The notes under the pieces were generated by a model that was not told the origin of the DNA, did not search any database, and was given only the letters and a program-made list of their open reading frames with translations. Shown here piece after piece: positions 36,990 through 46,809 of a stretch of 64,000 nt of DNA. The position numbers and the translations under genes are program-made. Every line of letters starts with the position of its first letter. Positions within the stretch are counted from its first letter, which is position 1. The DNA comes from CAVZYN01 sp963779515 (GTDB lineage Bacteria > Pseudomonadota > Alphaproteobacteria > Rhizobiales > Hyphomicrobiaceae), in the NCBI GenBank assembly GCA_963779515.1, contig CAVZYN010000017.1, positions 62,001-126,000 of the forward strand. Direction: 5' to 3'.

Positions 36990-38684
36990 TCACTTGTCGG
37001 GTAGGCTGCGGCGGCCGTAGGCCTGATCCAGCCAACACGTCGTGAACTTGCCGCTCACGCGATCGCGCGCGATGCCGCCGGCCGAGCGGCTTCCTGGCGG
37101 GCCATAACCGCCGGCGCCTGGCGTCTCGGCGCTCACCGCCTCGCCGGGCGCCAGTTCCATGCGGCCGGTCTTGGGTGGCAGATCCTTGGTCGCACCGTCC
37201 GACAGGCGCATCCGGAAACACCCTCTGGCGCCCGGCGCGCCACCAAAGACACCCCACGGCGCATGCCGGAACCTCTCGCCCACGCCATTGAACTCGCAGG
37301 TGTGGCCGATCGGCGTGACGATGCGGCGGAGGCCTAGGCCGCCGCGATACTGACCAGCGCCGCCCGAGTCTTCGACAAAGCTGTACTCGATGACGCGCAA
37401 CGGATACTCCATCTCAATCGCTTCGACCGGCAGGTTCGACGTATTGGTGATATGCACCTGCACGCCGTCCTTGCCGTCGCGATCCGACCGGCCGCCCATG
37501 CCGCCGCCGAGCGTTTCGAGATAGACGTATGGTTCGCCGGTCTCGGGATTCACGCCGGCAAACACCATTGATGTATTTGCGCCGTTGGCCGCGCCGATGG
37601 CCTGTTCGGGGAGGACCGGCGCCAGGGCGCCGATTACCACGTCAATGACGCGCTGGCAGGTGTTGGCGCGCAGCGCGACGGCACCGGGTGCAATACAGTT
37701 GGCGACCGTACCTGGCGGCGCAACGATCTCGACTGCATCGATGGCCGCCTGATTGTTCGGCAGGTCTGGATCGAGCAAGGCCTTGAGCGCGTAACAGACC
37801 GAGGATTGCACGGCGTTGAGCGTCAGATTGACGTTGCCCGGCACCTGCGGCGAAGAGCCCGTGAAGTCGAAGCGCATCGATGCGCCGGTTTTGTCGATCT
37901 TGAGCGCAAACTTGACGTCGCGCGCTTTCAGGCCGTCATCGTCGAGCACATCGGAAAAGCTGTAGCTGCCGTCTGGGATCGACGCGATCGCGCTGCGCAT
38001 CCGCCCTTTGGTGCGCTCCAGGATTTCACCGAAGGCCGCCTGCACCTGATCCGTGCCATAGCGTTCACAGACTTGGATCATGCGTTGGACGCCGAGACGG
38101 CAGGCGGCAACCTGTGCGTTGAGATCGCCCTTGCGTTCCTCGGGAAGGCGCATGTTGAGCAGCAAAAGCTCGAACAGTTCGCTGTCGATCTCGCCTTTGC
38201 GGTAGAGCCGCATGACGGGAATGCGCAGGCCTTCCTGATAGATCTCGAACAGGCCGCCAGCCATGGAGCCCCGCGCGGCGCCGCCCACGTCGGCGTGATG
38301 TGCGAGGTTGGCGACGAATGCAACGAGCTTTCCCTCGACGAAAACCGGCATCGCCATGTTGATGTCGGGCAAATGCGTGCCGCCGGCGACATGCGGGTCG
38401 TTGGCAATGAAAAGGTCGCCCTCGTGGATGTCGTCGCCGTATTTGGCGATCAAAATCTTCATCAGCCCGAGCATTGAGGCGAGATGGATCGGCAATGACA
38501 TTTCGGCTTGCGCGATCAGGCGCCCTTGCGCATCCGCAATCGCCGTCGAATGGTCATGACGCTCCTTGATGTTCGTCGAGTAGGCGCTCTTCTGGATGGT
38601 GATCCAGCTTTCGTCGTTGACCGACTTCAGGCCGTTCCAGATGATTTCGAGAGTAATCGGGTCAAGCGCGGACGTCTGGCTCAT
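36990..38684 (-). CDS. hyuB: Hydantoinase B / oxoprolinase family subunit
   Basis: 564 residues. Characteristic features are LEIIWNGLKSVNDE at the start, IANDPHVAGGTHLPDINMAMPVF, the AHHADVGG motif, GSMAGGLFEIYQEGLRIP, and FEDSGGAGQYRGGLGL-type sequence near residue 445. With HyuA it forms an ATP-dependent enzyme that opens five-membered cyclic amides such as N-methylhydantoin or 5-oxoproline. The ATG overlaps the hyuA stop (ATGA). The neighbouring amidase and carriers support a role in amide or hydantoin degradation. Confidence 0.93.
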   Translation of the reverse strand: MSQTSALDPITLEIIWNGLKSVNDESWITIQKSAYSTNIKERHDHSTAIADAQGRLIAQAEMSLPIHLASMLGLMKILIAKYGDDIHEGDLFIANDPHVAGGTHLPDINMAMPVFVEGKLVAFVANLAHHADVGGAARGSMAGGLFEIYQEGLRIPVMRLYRKGEIDSELFELLLLNMRLPEERKGDLNAQVAACRLGVQRMIQVCERYGTDQVQAAFGEILERTKGRMRSAIASIPDGSYSFSDVLDDDGLKARDVKFALKIDKTGASMRFDFTGSSPQVPGNVNLTLNAVQSSVCYALKALLDPDLPNNQAAIDAVEIVAPPGTVANCIAPGAVALRANTCQRVIDVVIGALAPVLPEQAIGAANGANTSMVFAGVNPETGEPYVYLETLGGGMGGRSDRDGKDGVQVHITNTSNLPVEAIEMEYPLRVIEYSFVEDSGGAGQYRGGLGLRRIVTPIGHTCEFNGVGERFRHAPWGVFGGAPGARGCFRMRLSDGATKDLPPKTGRMELAPGEAVSAETPGAGGYGPPGSRSAGGIARDRVSGKFTTCWLDQAYGRRSLPDK

Positions 38685-40714
38685 GCTGGCACCTCGATCG
38701 ACAGGCTGCCCGACGGCAGGACCGTGAGCGTCGCGCCGGGCGGCAACAGCGTCGTCGCGTCGAACTGCGTAATCACCGCGGGACCTTGGATCACGTCGCC
38801 GGGCGCCAAACTCTCGCGTGGCACGAAGGGTGTCTTGACCGGAATTTCAGCGTCGAACCAGACATCCTGGATCGCCGGCGCCGACTGCCGCGATGCCGGC
38901 GCGGCGATGGTGGATACCGGCAATCTCGGTGCGAGATGCGCGCGGGCGACGAGCCTGACGTTGACGATCTCGACCGCGCCGTCGGGGTTGAAATGCCCGT
39001 ACTTGGTGTTGTGCGCCTCGAAAAAGGCTTGGCGGAGCAGGTCCGGCGCCAAAGCGTTCGCTTGATCGAGTACGATCGGTAGCTCGTAGTTCTGGCCAAC
39101 GTAGCGCACGTCGATGATGATCGTCCTGCGGCGCGCATCGGGGACGACGGCTTCGCGGACGAACCACGCCTCGGCGGCGGCTTTAAGCCTTGCCAATTCC
39201 GCTTTTGGCATCTCCAGCTCGCCGGCCAGCGGCGTGCGGCACGTCGCAACAAAGCTTTCTTCGAGGTCGGAGACGGCGACGCCTTCGGCGCAGAGGATGC
39301 CAGGTGCGGGCGGCACAATGATTTTTTTGATGCTCATCTCGCGCGCGACGTCGACGGCATGCAGCGCGCCGGCGCCGCCAAACGGCATCAGCGCAAAGCG
39401 ACGGGGATCGAAACCGCGCTCGACCGACACCGCGCGAATGGCGCGCACCATGTTCGAATTCACAATGCGCAGGATACCAAGTGCTGCGTGCCGTGCGCCG
39501 AGCCGCAACTGTTGCGCAACACGCGAAATGACAGCTTCGGCTTCAGCGACGGCGAGGCGCATGCCGCCGCCAACGAGATCTGCGGGCAGCCGACCGAGAT
39601 ATAGATTGGCATCGGTGACCGTCGCCTCTACCCCACCCTGGCCGTAGCACGCAGGACCTGGCACCGCGCCCGCACTTTGCGGTCCGACCTTCAAGAGGCC
39701 GTCGCGGCCGAGGTGGGCGATGGATCCGCCACCGGCGCCAACGGTGTGAATGTCGATCGAGGGTAAGCGCACGGGAAAGCCCGCCACGCTTCGCCCGAAG
39801 GCCATTTCGGCGCGGCCGCCTTGGATCAGACAGACGTCGGTGCTGGTGCCGCCCATGTCGAAGGTGATGACGTCGCCAATGCCGGCACGTTTGGCCACGG
39901 AGATCGCACCGACAACACCGGCGGCGGGACCCGACAACGCGGTGCGGATCGGCATCTCGGCGGCGCGATCAACCGACATCAGGCCGCCGGACGACTGGCA
40001 AATGCCGATGCGCGCGCCGGTCGAGGCGTTCGCAAACGACCGCTTCAGTCGCGCCATGTATCGTCCAACCTCGGGCTGCAGGAACGTGTTGAGGACGGTA
40101 GTCGACAGACGCTCGTACTCGCGGAATTCGGGCTGCACATCCGACGATAGCGAGACGTCGAGATGAGGATGCGCCGTGCGCAGCGCGGCGCCCAAGCGCT
40201 GCTCGTGGCTCGGATTGAGAAATGAAAACAGGAAGCAGACGGCGACGCAATCAATGTCGAGAGTGCCTACGGCTGCGACGGCGCGGGCGATCTCCGCGTC
40301 GGTTAACGGCACGATCGCGAAGCCTTTTGCATCGACACGTTCGGATACTTCCAGCCGGCGCTCGCGTGGAATGAGCGGTTCGGGATGATCCGCTTTCAGG
40401 TCGTAGATCTTGGGGCGCGTCTGACGGCCGATTTCCAAAAGATCCCTGAAGCCTGCCGTCGTCAGCAGGGCCGGGCGGCCGCCGCGACGCTGGATCAGTG
40501 CATTGGTCGCGACCGTGGTGCCGTGCGCCAGTACCCGCACACTCGTCGCGATCGTTGTTTTTGAGGCGAGCGTCGTGATGCCGTCGATGATCGCGCGCGA
40601 GGGATCATCGGGTGTCGATGGTGCCTTGTGGATGTGAGTTTCGCCGGTCCCCTCGTCGACGAGGAAGAAATCCGTGAAGGTTCCGCCGACGTCGACACCC
40701 AAAATGGCTGACAT
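38681..40714 (-). CDS. hyuA: Hydantoinase A / oxoprolinase family subunit
   Basis: 677 residues with the ASKHA-type ATPase start ILGVDVGGTFTDFFLVDEGTGE, then HGTTVATNALIQRRG, ITFDMGGTSTDVCLIQGG, GAGGGSIAHL and a C-terminal oxoprolinase beta domain ending with PSGSLSIEVPA. It is the ATP-dependent partner of HyuB. Gene order hyuA-hyuB-tctB-tctA on one strand suggests a unit that imports and opens a cyclic amide or carboxylate. Members act on hydantoins, 5-oxoproline, caprolactam or acetone, so the substrate stays open. Confidence 0.93.
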   Translation of the reverse strand: MSAILGVDVGGTFTDFFLVDEGTGETHIHKAPSTPDDPSRAIIDGITTLASKTTIATSVRVLAHGTTVATNALIQRRGGRPALLTTAGFRDLLEIGRQTRPKIYDLKADHPEPLIPRERRLEVSERVDAKGFAIVPLTDAEIARAVAAVGTLDIDCVAVCFLFSFLNPSHEQRLGAALRTAHPHLDVSLSSDVQPEFREYERLSTTVLNTFLQPEVGRYMARLKRSFANASTGARIGICQSSGGLMSVDRAAEMPIRTALSGPAAGVVGAISVAKRAGIGDVITFDMGGTSTDVCLIQGGRAEMAFGRSVAGFPVRLPSIDIHTVGAGGGSIAHLGRDGLLKVGPQSAGAVPGPACYGQGGVEATVTDANLYLGRLPADLVGGGMRLAVAEAEAVISRVAQQLRLGARHAALGILRIVNSNMVRAIRAVSVERGFDPRRFALMPFGGAGALHAVDVAREMSIKKIIVPPAPGILCAEGVAVSDLEESFVATCRTPLAGELEMPKAELARLKAAAEAWFVREAVVPDARRRTIIIDVRYVGQNYELPIVLDQANALAPDLLRQAFFEAHNTKYGHFNPDGAVEIVNVRLVARAHLAPRLPVSTIAAPASRQSAPAIQDVWFDAEIPVKTPFVPRESLAPGDVIQGPAVITQFDATTLLPPGATLTVLPSGSLSIEVPA

Positions 40715-40897
40715 GATTGCTCTGAAGGTTCACTGCCCCATAAGGTACCCCATACCATGGTCCGATAGCCAAAGCGCAAGCCCGTCGAGGCTGCGAAAAT
40801 CACCTCACTGCTCTTCGCGCAAGACTGTCGCGGGATGATCCAGGTTCCAGTAGTGTCCTCCCAACCATCAGACGAGCCAACGCCGGAGCGCAATCCC

Positions 40898-42346
40898 ATG
40901 CAACTCGCCGAATACGCCAAACACGATGCGTTGGGGCTGGCCGACCTCGTCGCCAAGAAGCAGGTGACGCCAAAAGAGCTTGCACTGACTGCCGCAAAAG
41001 CCATTGCGGCGATCAATCCTAAGATTGGCGCTGTCGTCGAAACCTATCCCGGACAAATCGACGGCCTCGACGAGCGTTCGTTGGGCCAGGGGCCATTCCA
41101 CGGCGTGCCGTTCTTGATCAAGGATGTGTTTGGCCATGAGAAGGGGCGAAAAATCGAGTTCGGCTCCCGGCTCTGTGAAGGCATGACGGTCGAAACCGGC
41201 ACCTACATGGTCGATCAGTTGAAAGCTGCCGGCGTCAACATCCTCGGACGCTCCGCAGCTCCCGAATACTCCATGTCGCCAACCACCGAAACGGCGTTCT
41301 ATGGAAATACGTCCAATCCCTGGAAGCACGGCTACTCGGCGGGCGGCTCTTCGGGCGGCGCGCAAGCCGCGGTGACGGCTGGCATGGTTCCGATCGCGCA
41401 CGGCTCGGACATCGGCGGTTCGATCCGCATTCCGGCGAGCTGGTGCGGTGGTGTCGGCCTCAAACCGTCGCGCGGGCGGGTCTCGATTGGTCCGGTGGTC
41501 GATGAAGGCGGCCTTGGCTTCTCGATGAATTTCATCCAGACGAAGACCGTGCGCGATGCAGCCGTCATGATGGATTGCCTCTCGCATCCGCAAGTCGGCG
41601 ACCCGTTTGTGATCCCAAAGCCAACCGAGACCTACGCGACGCTCGCGCATAAAAAGGCGCCGAAACTGCGAATCGGACTGATGTTGACGGAACTCGTCGG
41701 CGTGAAAGTCGATCCGGAAGTCGCCGCAGCCGTGACAGCGACTGGCAAGATGCTCGAGAGCATGGGGCACAGCGTCGAACCCGTCGACGGCGATCTCGGC
41801 GGGGTCGATGCGCTGCGCACCATGAACGAGCTGTTCTTCTTTGCATTCGATGCCCGGCTCGACGGCTATGGCAAGAGAACCGGGCGCAAGCCGAGCGCGG
41901 ATACACTCGAACCCGTCATCCACTCGATCTACGAATGGTCGAAGAGCATTACGCCGGCTCGGTTCATGGCGGCTTTGAGCGCCTGTAATACGGCGCGACG
42001 GCGGATGGCGCAGGTCTACACGAAATGCGACGTGCTGCTGTCGCCGACGACCGCACGCGTGTCAGAGCCTTGGGGCACCTACAATTTATCGATGCCCGGT
42101 GTCGATGCTCTATCGATCGTCGATCGCCAATTCGCCGCGCCGTGTCAGTTCACGATCCCGCACAACATCATGGGCACGCCGGCAATGTCGCTGCCGCTCG
42201 CTATGCACTCCACGGGCGTGCCGATTGGGGTGCAGATCGCGGCGAAACCGGCCGAGGAGCATGTGTTGCTGCAATTGGCGACCGCGCTCGAACAAGCGAT
42301 GCCCTGGAAGGACCGTGTTCCGCCGCTCCACGTCTCAAAAGTTTGA
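40898..42346 (+). CDS. Amidase (amidase signature family)
   Basis: 482 residues with the full Ser-cisSer-Lys triad: Lys75 in FLIKDVFG, Ser151 in AGGSSGG and Ser175 in HGSDIGGSIR. It hydrolyses linear amides in the cytosol. ATG 40898 is preferred; the upstream codons back to 40835 look unrelated. It is divergent from hyuA and followed 16 bases later by a carrier gene, so it may act on the product opened by HyuAB. Confidence 0.94.
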   Translation: MQLAEYAKHDALGLADLVAKKQVTPKELALTAAKAIAAINPKIGAVVETYPGQIDGLDERSLGQGPFHGVPFLIKDVFGHEKGRKIEFGSRLCEGMTVETGTYMVDQLKAAGVNILGRSAAPEYSMSPTTETAFYGNTSNPWKHGYSAGGSSGGAQAAVTAGMVPIAHGSDIGGSIRIPASWCGGVGLKPSRGRVSIGPVVDEGGLGFSMNFIQTKTVRDAAVMMDCLSHPQVGDPFVIPKPTETYATLAHKKAPKLRIGLMLTELVGVKVDPEVAAAVTATGKMLESMGHSVEPVDGDLGGVDALRTMNELFFFAFDARLDGYGKRTGRKPSADTLEPVIHSIYEWSKSITPARFMAALSACNTARRRMAQVYTKCDVLLSPTTARVSEPWGTYNLSMPGVDALSIVDRQFAAPCQFTIPHNIMGTPAMSLPLAMHSTGVPIGVQIAAKPAEEHVLLQLATALEQAMPWKDRVPPLHVSKV

Positions 42347-42362
42347 GGCACCGGGACCGGTA

Positions 42363-43310
42363 ATGTCCGATGTACTTTCCACTGTCGTGCCGGTGTTCGG
42401 CTTGATCGCGCTCGGCTTTGCCGGTGGGCGCAGCGGTTATCTGTCGGAGACGGCGGCGAAAGGATTGCCCGAAGTCATCTTCAAGCTCGCGATGCCGGTT
42501 CTGCTGTTCCGCACGATCGGCATGGCCAAGTTGCCAGACGTTCCGATGTTGTCGCTGCTCGGCATGTTTTTTGGTGCAGCTGGCGGCACATGGGTGCTCG
42601 CCACGCTCGCCACCTGGTGGCCGTTGCGCCGGACGGCCGCCGATGGCTCCGCCATCGCCATGGCGAGTGTGTTTTCCAACAGCGTGATGCTTGGAATTCC
42701 CATCTGCATCTCGTTTTTCGGGACGCCGGCGGCGCCGATCTTGGCGCTCATCATTGCGGTCGATACCGCGATCTTCTGGCTATGGGCGACGTTGCATCTC
42801 GGCGCGACCGAGGGCGCGAAGTCTGGTTCGATCTTAGGCATGATAAGCGCGCTGATGTGGCGTCTCGTGACGAACCCGATCATCGCTGGCTGCGTGGCGG
42901 GTCTGGTCTGGCAGACGTTCGCAGCGCCGCTGCCGCCACTCCTCGACAAGATCATCACAATGATCGCGGGCGCCGCGGTGCCGGGCGCGTTGATTGCGCT
43001 CGGCTTGGCTCTGAACAGCTATGGCCTGCGCGGTCAGGCCACTTCCGTCGTGGTGATCACGACGCTTAAAATGCTCGTCATGCCAGTACTGGCGTGGCTG
43101 TTGTGGACGTTTGTGTTTCCGCTTCCGGCTATGCCGGCTGCCATCATACTCGTGCTGGCCGCGATGCCGGTCGGCGCCAACGCCTATCTCTTCGCGGATG
43201 CCTACAATCGCGCGCCAGCGGCAGTCTCCGGCGCGATCGCGCTCTCGACGCTTCTGTCGGTTGCGACGATCTCGGGTCTGCTTCTTGTGATCGGAAACCT
43301 TGGAGGCTGA
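42363..43310 (+). CDS. AEC family transporter (auxin efflux carrier-like), copy 1
   Basis: 315 residues with about ten membrane helices. Motifs are VPVFGLIALGFAGGR, MPVLLFRTIG, ASVFSNSVMLGIPICISFFG and AMPVGANAYLFADAYN, all typical of the AEC/PIN-like family, whose bacterial members move malonate, malate and other organic acids. A second AEC gene follows directly, probably from duplication. Context suggests transport of the carboxylate product of the amidase or of its substrate. Confidence 0.9.
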   Translation: MSDVLSTVVPVFGLIALGFAGGRSGYLSETAAKGLPEVIFKLAMPVLLFRTIGMAKLPDVPMLSLLGMFFGAAGGTWVLATLATWWPLRRTAADGSAIAMASVFSNSVMLGIPICISFFGTPAAPILALIIAVDTAIFWLWATLHLGATEGAKSGSILGMISALMWRLVTNPIIAGCVAGLVWQTFAAPLPPLLDKIITMIAGAAVPGALIALGLALNSYGLRGQATSVVVITTLKMLVMPVLAWLLWTFVFPLPAMPAAIILVLAAMPVGANAYLFADAYNRAPAAVSGAIALSTLLSVATISGLLLVIGNLGG

Positions 43311-43314
43311 GCCG

Positions 43315-44265
43315 TTGTTGCAAGCACTCGCGATTGTCGTCCCGGTCTTTGCGCTGATCGGCCTTGGATATGCGGCGGCGCGGTTCGATTATTTTACCAC
43401 CGAGGCGCGGCGCGGGGTTTCACAATTCGCTTTTACGTTCGCCATTCCGGCGTTGCTGTTCCGCACGATCGCAGGCGCGACAGGGGGCGCACTCGATCCC
43501 GTTCCGGTCTGGGTTGGATACTTCGGCACCATCGCCATCGTGTGGGGGACCGCCGCGCTACTGACGCGGTTTGTGCTGCGCCGGCCGCAACAAGATGCAG
43601 CCTCGATCGCGATGACGTCCTCTTATGGCAATGTGGTCATGCTCGGCATCCCACTGGCGCTGTCCTTGCTCGGGCCCACCGCTGCAACGCCCATCGCGAT
43701 CATCCTGTCGATTCATACACCCGTGATGTGGCTCTGCGGCACGCTGCACATGCAGCTGGCGGTAAGCGTGGCGCAGGGTGAGGGCAAGCGCTTCGGCGCG
43801 ACGCTGCTCGGCGATCTCTGGCGCGAGATGTCGAGCAACATTCTGTTGATCTCGATTCTGGCTGGGACGGTATGGCGGCTGACGGGGCTCGGTCTCGCGC
43901 CCGTGGCCGACACGACGCTGGCGCTGCTGGCACAAGCCGGCGTGCCGTGCGCTCTCGTCGCGCTCGGCGCAAGCCTCACGGACTTCCAAATCAGGGGCCA
44001 AGTGCCGACGTTGACGACGGTGCTGGCCTTGAAGCTTGCCGCCATGCCCGCGGTCGCGGCGGTGATCGCATATTGGCTGCTCGGGCTGCCGCCGGTCAGT
44101 GCCGGCGTGATCGTTCTGTTCGCTGCCATGCCGGCCGGGGTCAACGCCTATCTCTTTGCGAACAGATACGGCCGCGCCGTCAATTCGGCATCGGGCGCGA
44201 TCGCACTCGGCACACTGTTGTCGGTTGCGACATCGAGTTTGCTGGTGGCGCGGCTGGCGCCCTGA
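43315..44265 (+). CDS. AEC family transporter (auxin efflux carrier-like), copy 2
   Basis: 316 residues with ten predicted helices, colinear with copy 1: VPVFALIGLGYAAARF, IPALLFRTIAG, MTSSYGNVVMLGIPLALSLLG and AMPAGVNAYLFANRYGRA. I place the start at TTG 43315 because GGAGG at 43302-43306 is well spaced; TTG 43300 would lie before that site and overlap copy 1. The two copies are clearly diverged, so the duplication is not recent, and they may form a hetero-oligomer or differ in substrate. Confidence 0.87.
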   Translation: MLQALAIVVPVFALIGLGYAAARFDYFTTEARRGVSQFAFTFAIPALLFRTIAGATGGALDPVPVWVGYFGTIAIVWGTAALLTRFVLRRPQQDAASIAMTSSYGNVVMLGIPLALSLLGPTAATPIAIILSIHTPVMWLCGTLHMQLAVSVAQGEGKRFGATLLGDLWREMSSNILLISILAGTVWRLTGLGLAPVADTTLALLAQAGVPCALVALGASLTDFQIRGQVPTLTTVLALKLAAMPAVAAVIAYWLLGLPPVSAGVIVLFAAMPAGVNAYLFANRYGRAVNSASGAIALGTLLSVATSSLLVARLAP

Positions 44266-44286
44266 GAAAGCGATTGGTCGTGCGGA

Positions 44287-44706
44287 TCAGGCGGCCAGGG
44301 CTGCGCTGCGCGGTCGATGCTGTTCGCTTGCGACAGGCACGACGTCGAACATGACGATGGGATGGCGAACCACGAGACGAGCTTCCGTCAACAGCCGGCG
44401 GAGCGCGAGTTCAGCCGCATCGATCTGCAGGGCCGATGCGCGCTGCGCACTTTGAATGACATCGGCGCGGTGGACCGCGTCCTCGATGACGCGCGAGAGT
44501 TTGGTCCAGGTCGTTTGAGACGTCAGACGCACCGGACGTGCGAGTTTGGTCGCCTCAGGAGGCGCTTTGCGCGACATCCGCGGCAAGATCCGGAGCGACG
44601 GCCGTTCGGCGCGCCACGACGTGCGTGTCAAGCGCAGCCCCGCGAACGCGGCGGCCAGGCCCGCGATCATCACCCAAAAGCCTGGCAGACTCTCCAGAAC
44701 GTCCAT
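44287..44706 (-). CDS. Small membrane-anchored hypothetical protein
   Basis: 139 residues with one N-terminal membrane helix (FWVMIAGLAAAFAGLRL), a basic linker, then a helical region (DVIQSAQRASALQIDAAELALRRLLTEARLVV). No family recognised. It is convergent with the AEC gene and occupies a slot with no other coding option. Codon usage looks normal for the window. Confidence 0.55.
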   Translation of the reverse strand: MDVLESLPGFWVMIAGLAAAFAGLRLTRTSWRAERPSLRILPRMSRKAPPEATKLARPVRLTSQTTWTKLSRVIEDAVHRADVIQSAQRASALQIDAAELALRRLLTEARLVVRHPIVMFDVVPVASEQHRPRSAALAA

Positions 44707-44916
44707 CGTTGCTGCAAACAGTCCCTTGGCGGCTCAACTCAAGGCGCAGTCTAGCGCTTGCCGGGCCACCGGCATCCAAATGATTCCCGACGTTATTAAC
44801 GTCAGATAATATGATTTAGCGATTTCGATAAAACAATTGATTAACGTCCGTATCAATTCATATGGACTGAGTCTTTATTGGCTCGACATGTATAGGGCAA
44901 TCTAAGCGATAATGGG

Positions 44917-46809
44917 TTATTTCGCGAGAACGGCGCCATTGGCGCGGCTGGCCTGGCGGGGGACCGAGGTCCGCGGCGCTGTGGCCGGCGATGCTACGAT
45001 GGGCTGACATGCAACCGGGCGCGCCTTGAGCAGGCCACTGTATTCCGGCCCACCGCAGCTGCGCGGGCGCGACAGCGGAATGGGAGCAAGTGCACCGGTG
45101 CCCATCGCGGCATAGGCCGCGGGTGAGGGCCTTGCGACCGCTGGATTCGGCAATTGTGGCGTTGCTTTCGGCCGCTCGGCCAGCAACGGCGCGCTCAACC
45201 CTATGAACCGATAGTGACCGGTGATGCGATCGACGAACAGCGCATCCTCAACCTGAGTGCCCCAACCGCGATTGTGAATGATCATCGGCCGTCCTGACGG
45301 CGCGATCTCGGCACTCACGATGGCAATATGTGCGGTTGAGACACGGCTATGGGGACGATAATAAGTGACAATATCTCCGGGCTGATAATTCTCTTGGAAA
45401 TCTGTAATCGGCAAACTGGTGCCGTAGGCCGCGAAAAACCGGCGCAGCGTTTCAGTGCGGCGATGATCGATGCTGCGATCGCCGACGCCCGAGCGGCTCT
45501 TGTAGACGAGCTCTTGCAAGTCGATCCCAAGCGCGCGGTAGGCACGGATCACGACATCGGTGCAGGAGCCCAGCAGCGATGCCACGTCGCCCATCGGGTA
45601 TGAGATCGGTGTGTAGCGCGCGCTATAGATCACGAACTCCTTGGTTTGTGCGGTTGCCACCGCCGCCAGGCGGTCGCCGAAATTTTCCGGCGTTGCTGCA
45701 ATCTCAGGCGGCACCTGAGACGCCACCTGTGGCTCGCGCTCCGGCAAGCTGCACACGTGCGCTTGCTGCGGAGCGGCTCGCACGTCCGCAACCTGGGGCA
45801 CTTCAGCGCCGTGCCTCGACGATGGCGGGTCTTGGGTCTGCGGAATATGTGGCGGTGCGGTTGGCAAAACCAACGGAAGCGCAAGTTTGATCGTGATTTC
45901 GGGGCTGAGAACCGCTGGCGGCTCGGCTGGCAGTGCCAAAGCGCCAAGCGTGATCGATCCTTCGGGCAATGGAATTACTGGGCCCTTGGTCGGAAGTTCG
46001 AGCGGCAATGCCAACTTGATCGTGATTTCCGGTGCTGGCACCAGGGGTGGCGCCGCCGGCAACGCCAGCGCATCACGTGCGATCGATCCTTCGGTCAAGG
46101 GAATTACCGGGCCCTTGGTCGGAAGTTCGAGCGGCAATGCCAACTTGATCACGATATCAGGCACAGGAATGTGGGGGGCCTTGAGCGGCAATTCCAACGG
46201 CAGCGCCAGCTTGATGATGATTGGCGGCGGCGGGCTCAGCTCGTCCGGCAGTTTGCTCGACATGGCCTGCGGCGCAAGCGACGCGATGCGGCGCGTGATT
46301 TCGGCGTCCGTGAGCACAGCGGCCGGTTGAGCGGCATTTCCAGCGGCATGTTGTTCGGCCGTGGTGCCGGCAGGGCTGGTGGCCGTCACTGGCGCTGGCA
46401 TCGGCGTGGTCCGCCGCAGCCGGCTGTCGATCTGCCAGGCCGCTAGCGCGATGATGGGCAATAGGAGGGCTGCAGCGATTTTCGTATAGGTCGATCTGGT
46501 CCGCGCAGCGGCGCGCACGTGCGCCACGGGTCGCGCATCTTCGCGGTCACTCGCATCAAAGTCGGCGGCCGGCGCAATCGGCGCGACTGCGACCGCCTCA
46601 ACCGCGCGCAACTGCTGCTGACTGACAGTCTGCGTTGCCGAAGGCTGCGGCGCGTGGTTTTGAACTTTTTGAGAATACCGTGCCGGTTGCGAACGGCCGC
46701 CGGAATTTGCCGCCGCATTTGACCGGCGGCGCGCGCGCTCGCGGGCCCGCTGCTTGCCTCGCAACTTGGTCGATTGCGCATGCGCTTGGAATTTTTTAGG
46801 CTTTTTCAC
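44917..46809 (-). CDS. DUF1287 protein with membrane anchor and repeat-rich linker
   Basis: 630 residues. A very basic cytosolic N terminus (KKPKKF...RGKQRARERARRR) is followed by one membrane helix at about 110-126, a Pro-rich linker with four copies of IKLALPL(E/V)LP, and a DUF1287 domain at about 376-537. That domain has the putative catalytic Cys416 in LGSCTDVVIRAYR, His494 in STAHIAIVS and His512 in IIHNRG, an arrangement similar to NlpC/P60-type cysteine peptidases. A cell-wall or envelope hydrolase role is inferred; stand-alone DUF1287 proteins are only about 200 residues, so the long anchored N-terminal part is unusual. Confidence 0.82.
   Translation of the reverse strand: MKKPKKFQAHAQSTKLRGKQRARERARRRSNAAANSGGRSQPARYSQKVQNHAPQPSATQTVSQQQLRAVEAVAVAPIAPAADFDASDREDARPVAHVRAAARTRSTYTKIAAALLLPIIALAAWQIDSRLRRTTPMPAPVTATSPAGTTAEQHAAGNAAQPAAVLTDAEITRRIASLAPQAMSSKLPDELSPPPPIIIKLALPLELPLKAPHIPVPDIVIKLALPLELPTKGPVIPLTEGSIARDALALPAAPPLVPAPEITIKLALPLELPTKGPVIPLPEGSITLGALALPAEPPAVLSPEITIKLALPLVLPTAPPHIPQTQDPPSSRHGAEVPQVADVRAAPQQAHVCSLPEREPQVASQVPPEIAATPENFGDRLAAVATAQTKEFVIYSARYTPISYPMGDVASLLGSCTDVVIRAYRALGIDLQELVYKSRSGVGDRSIDHRRTETLRRFFAAYGTSLPITDFQENYQPGDIVTYYRPHSRVSTAHIAIVSAEIAPSGRPMIIHNRGWGTQVEDALFVDRITGHYRFIGLSAPLLAERPKATPQLPNPAVARPSPAAYAAMGTGALAPIPLSRPRSCGGPEYSGLLKARPVACQPIVASPATAPRTSVPRQASRANGAVLAK
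45862..46215 (-). repeat. Tandem repeat coding for IKLALPLELP units
   Basis: Four units of the decapeptide IKLALPL(E/V)LP occur at residues 199, 221, 264 and 307 of the DUF1287 protein. The two middle copies sit in a longer 43-residue duplication containing PTKGPVIPL(T/P)EGSI and nearly identical DNA, so at least one duplication is recent. Confidence 0.85.

Noticed and set aside
40868..41923. Open minus-strand frame opposite the amidase
   Set aside because: Antisense to an intact amidase with complete catalytic triad; no domain pattern in the opposite product.
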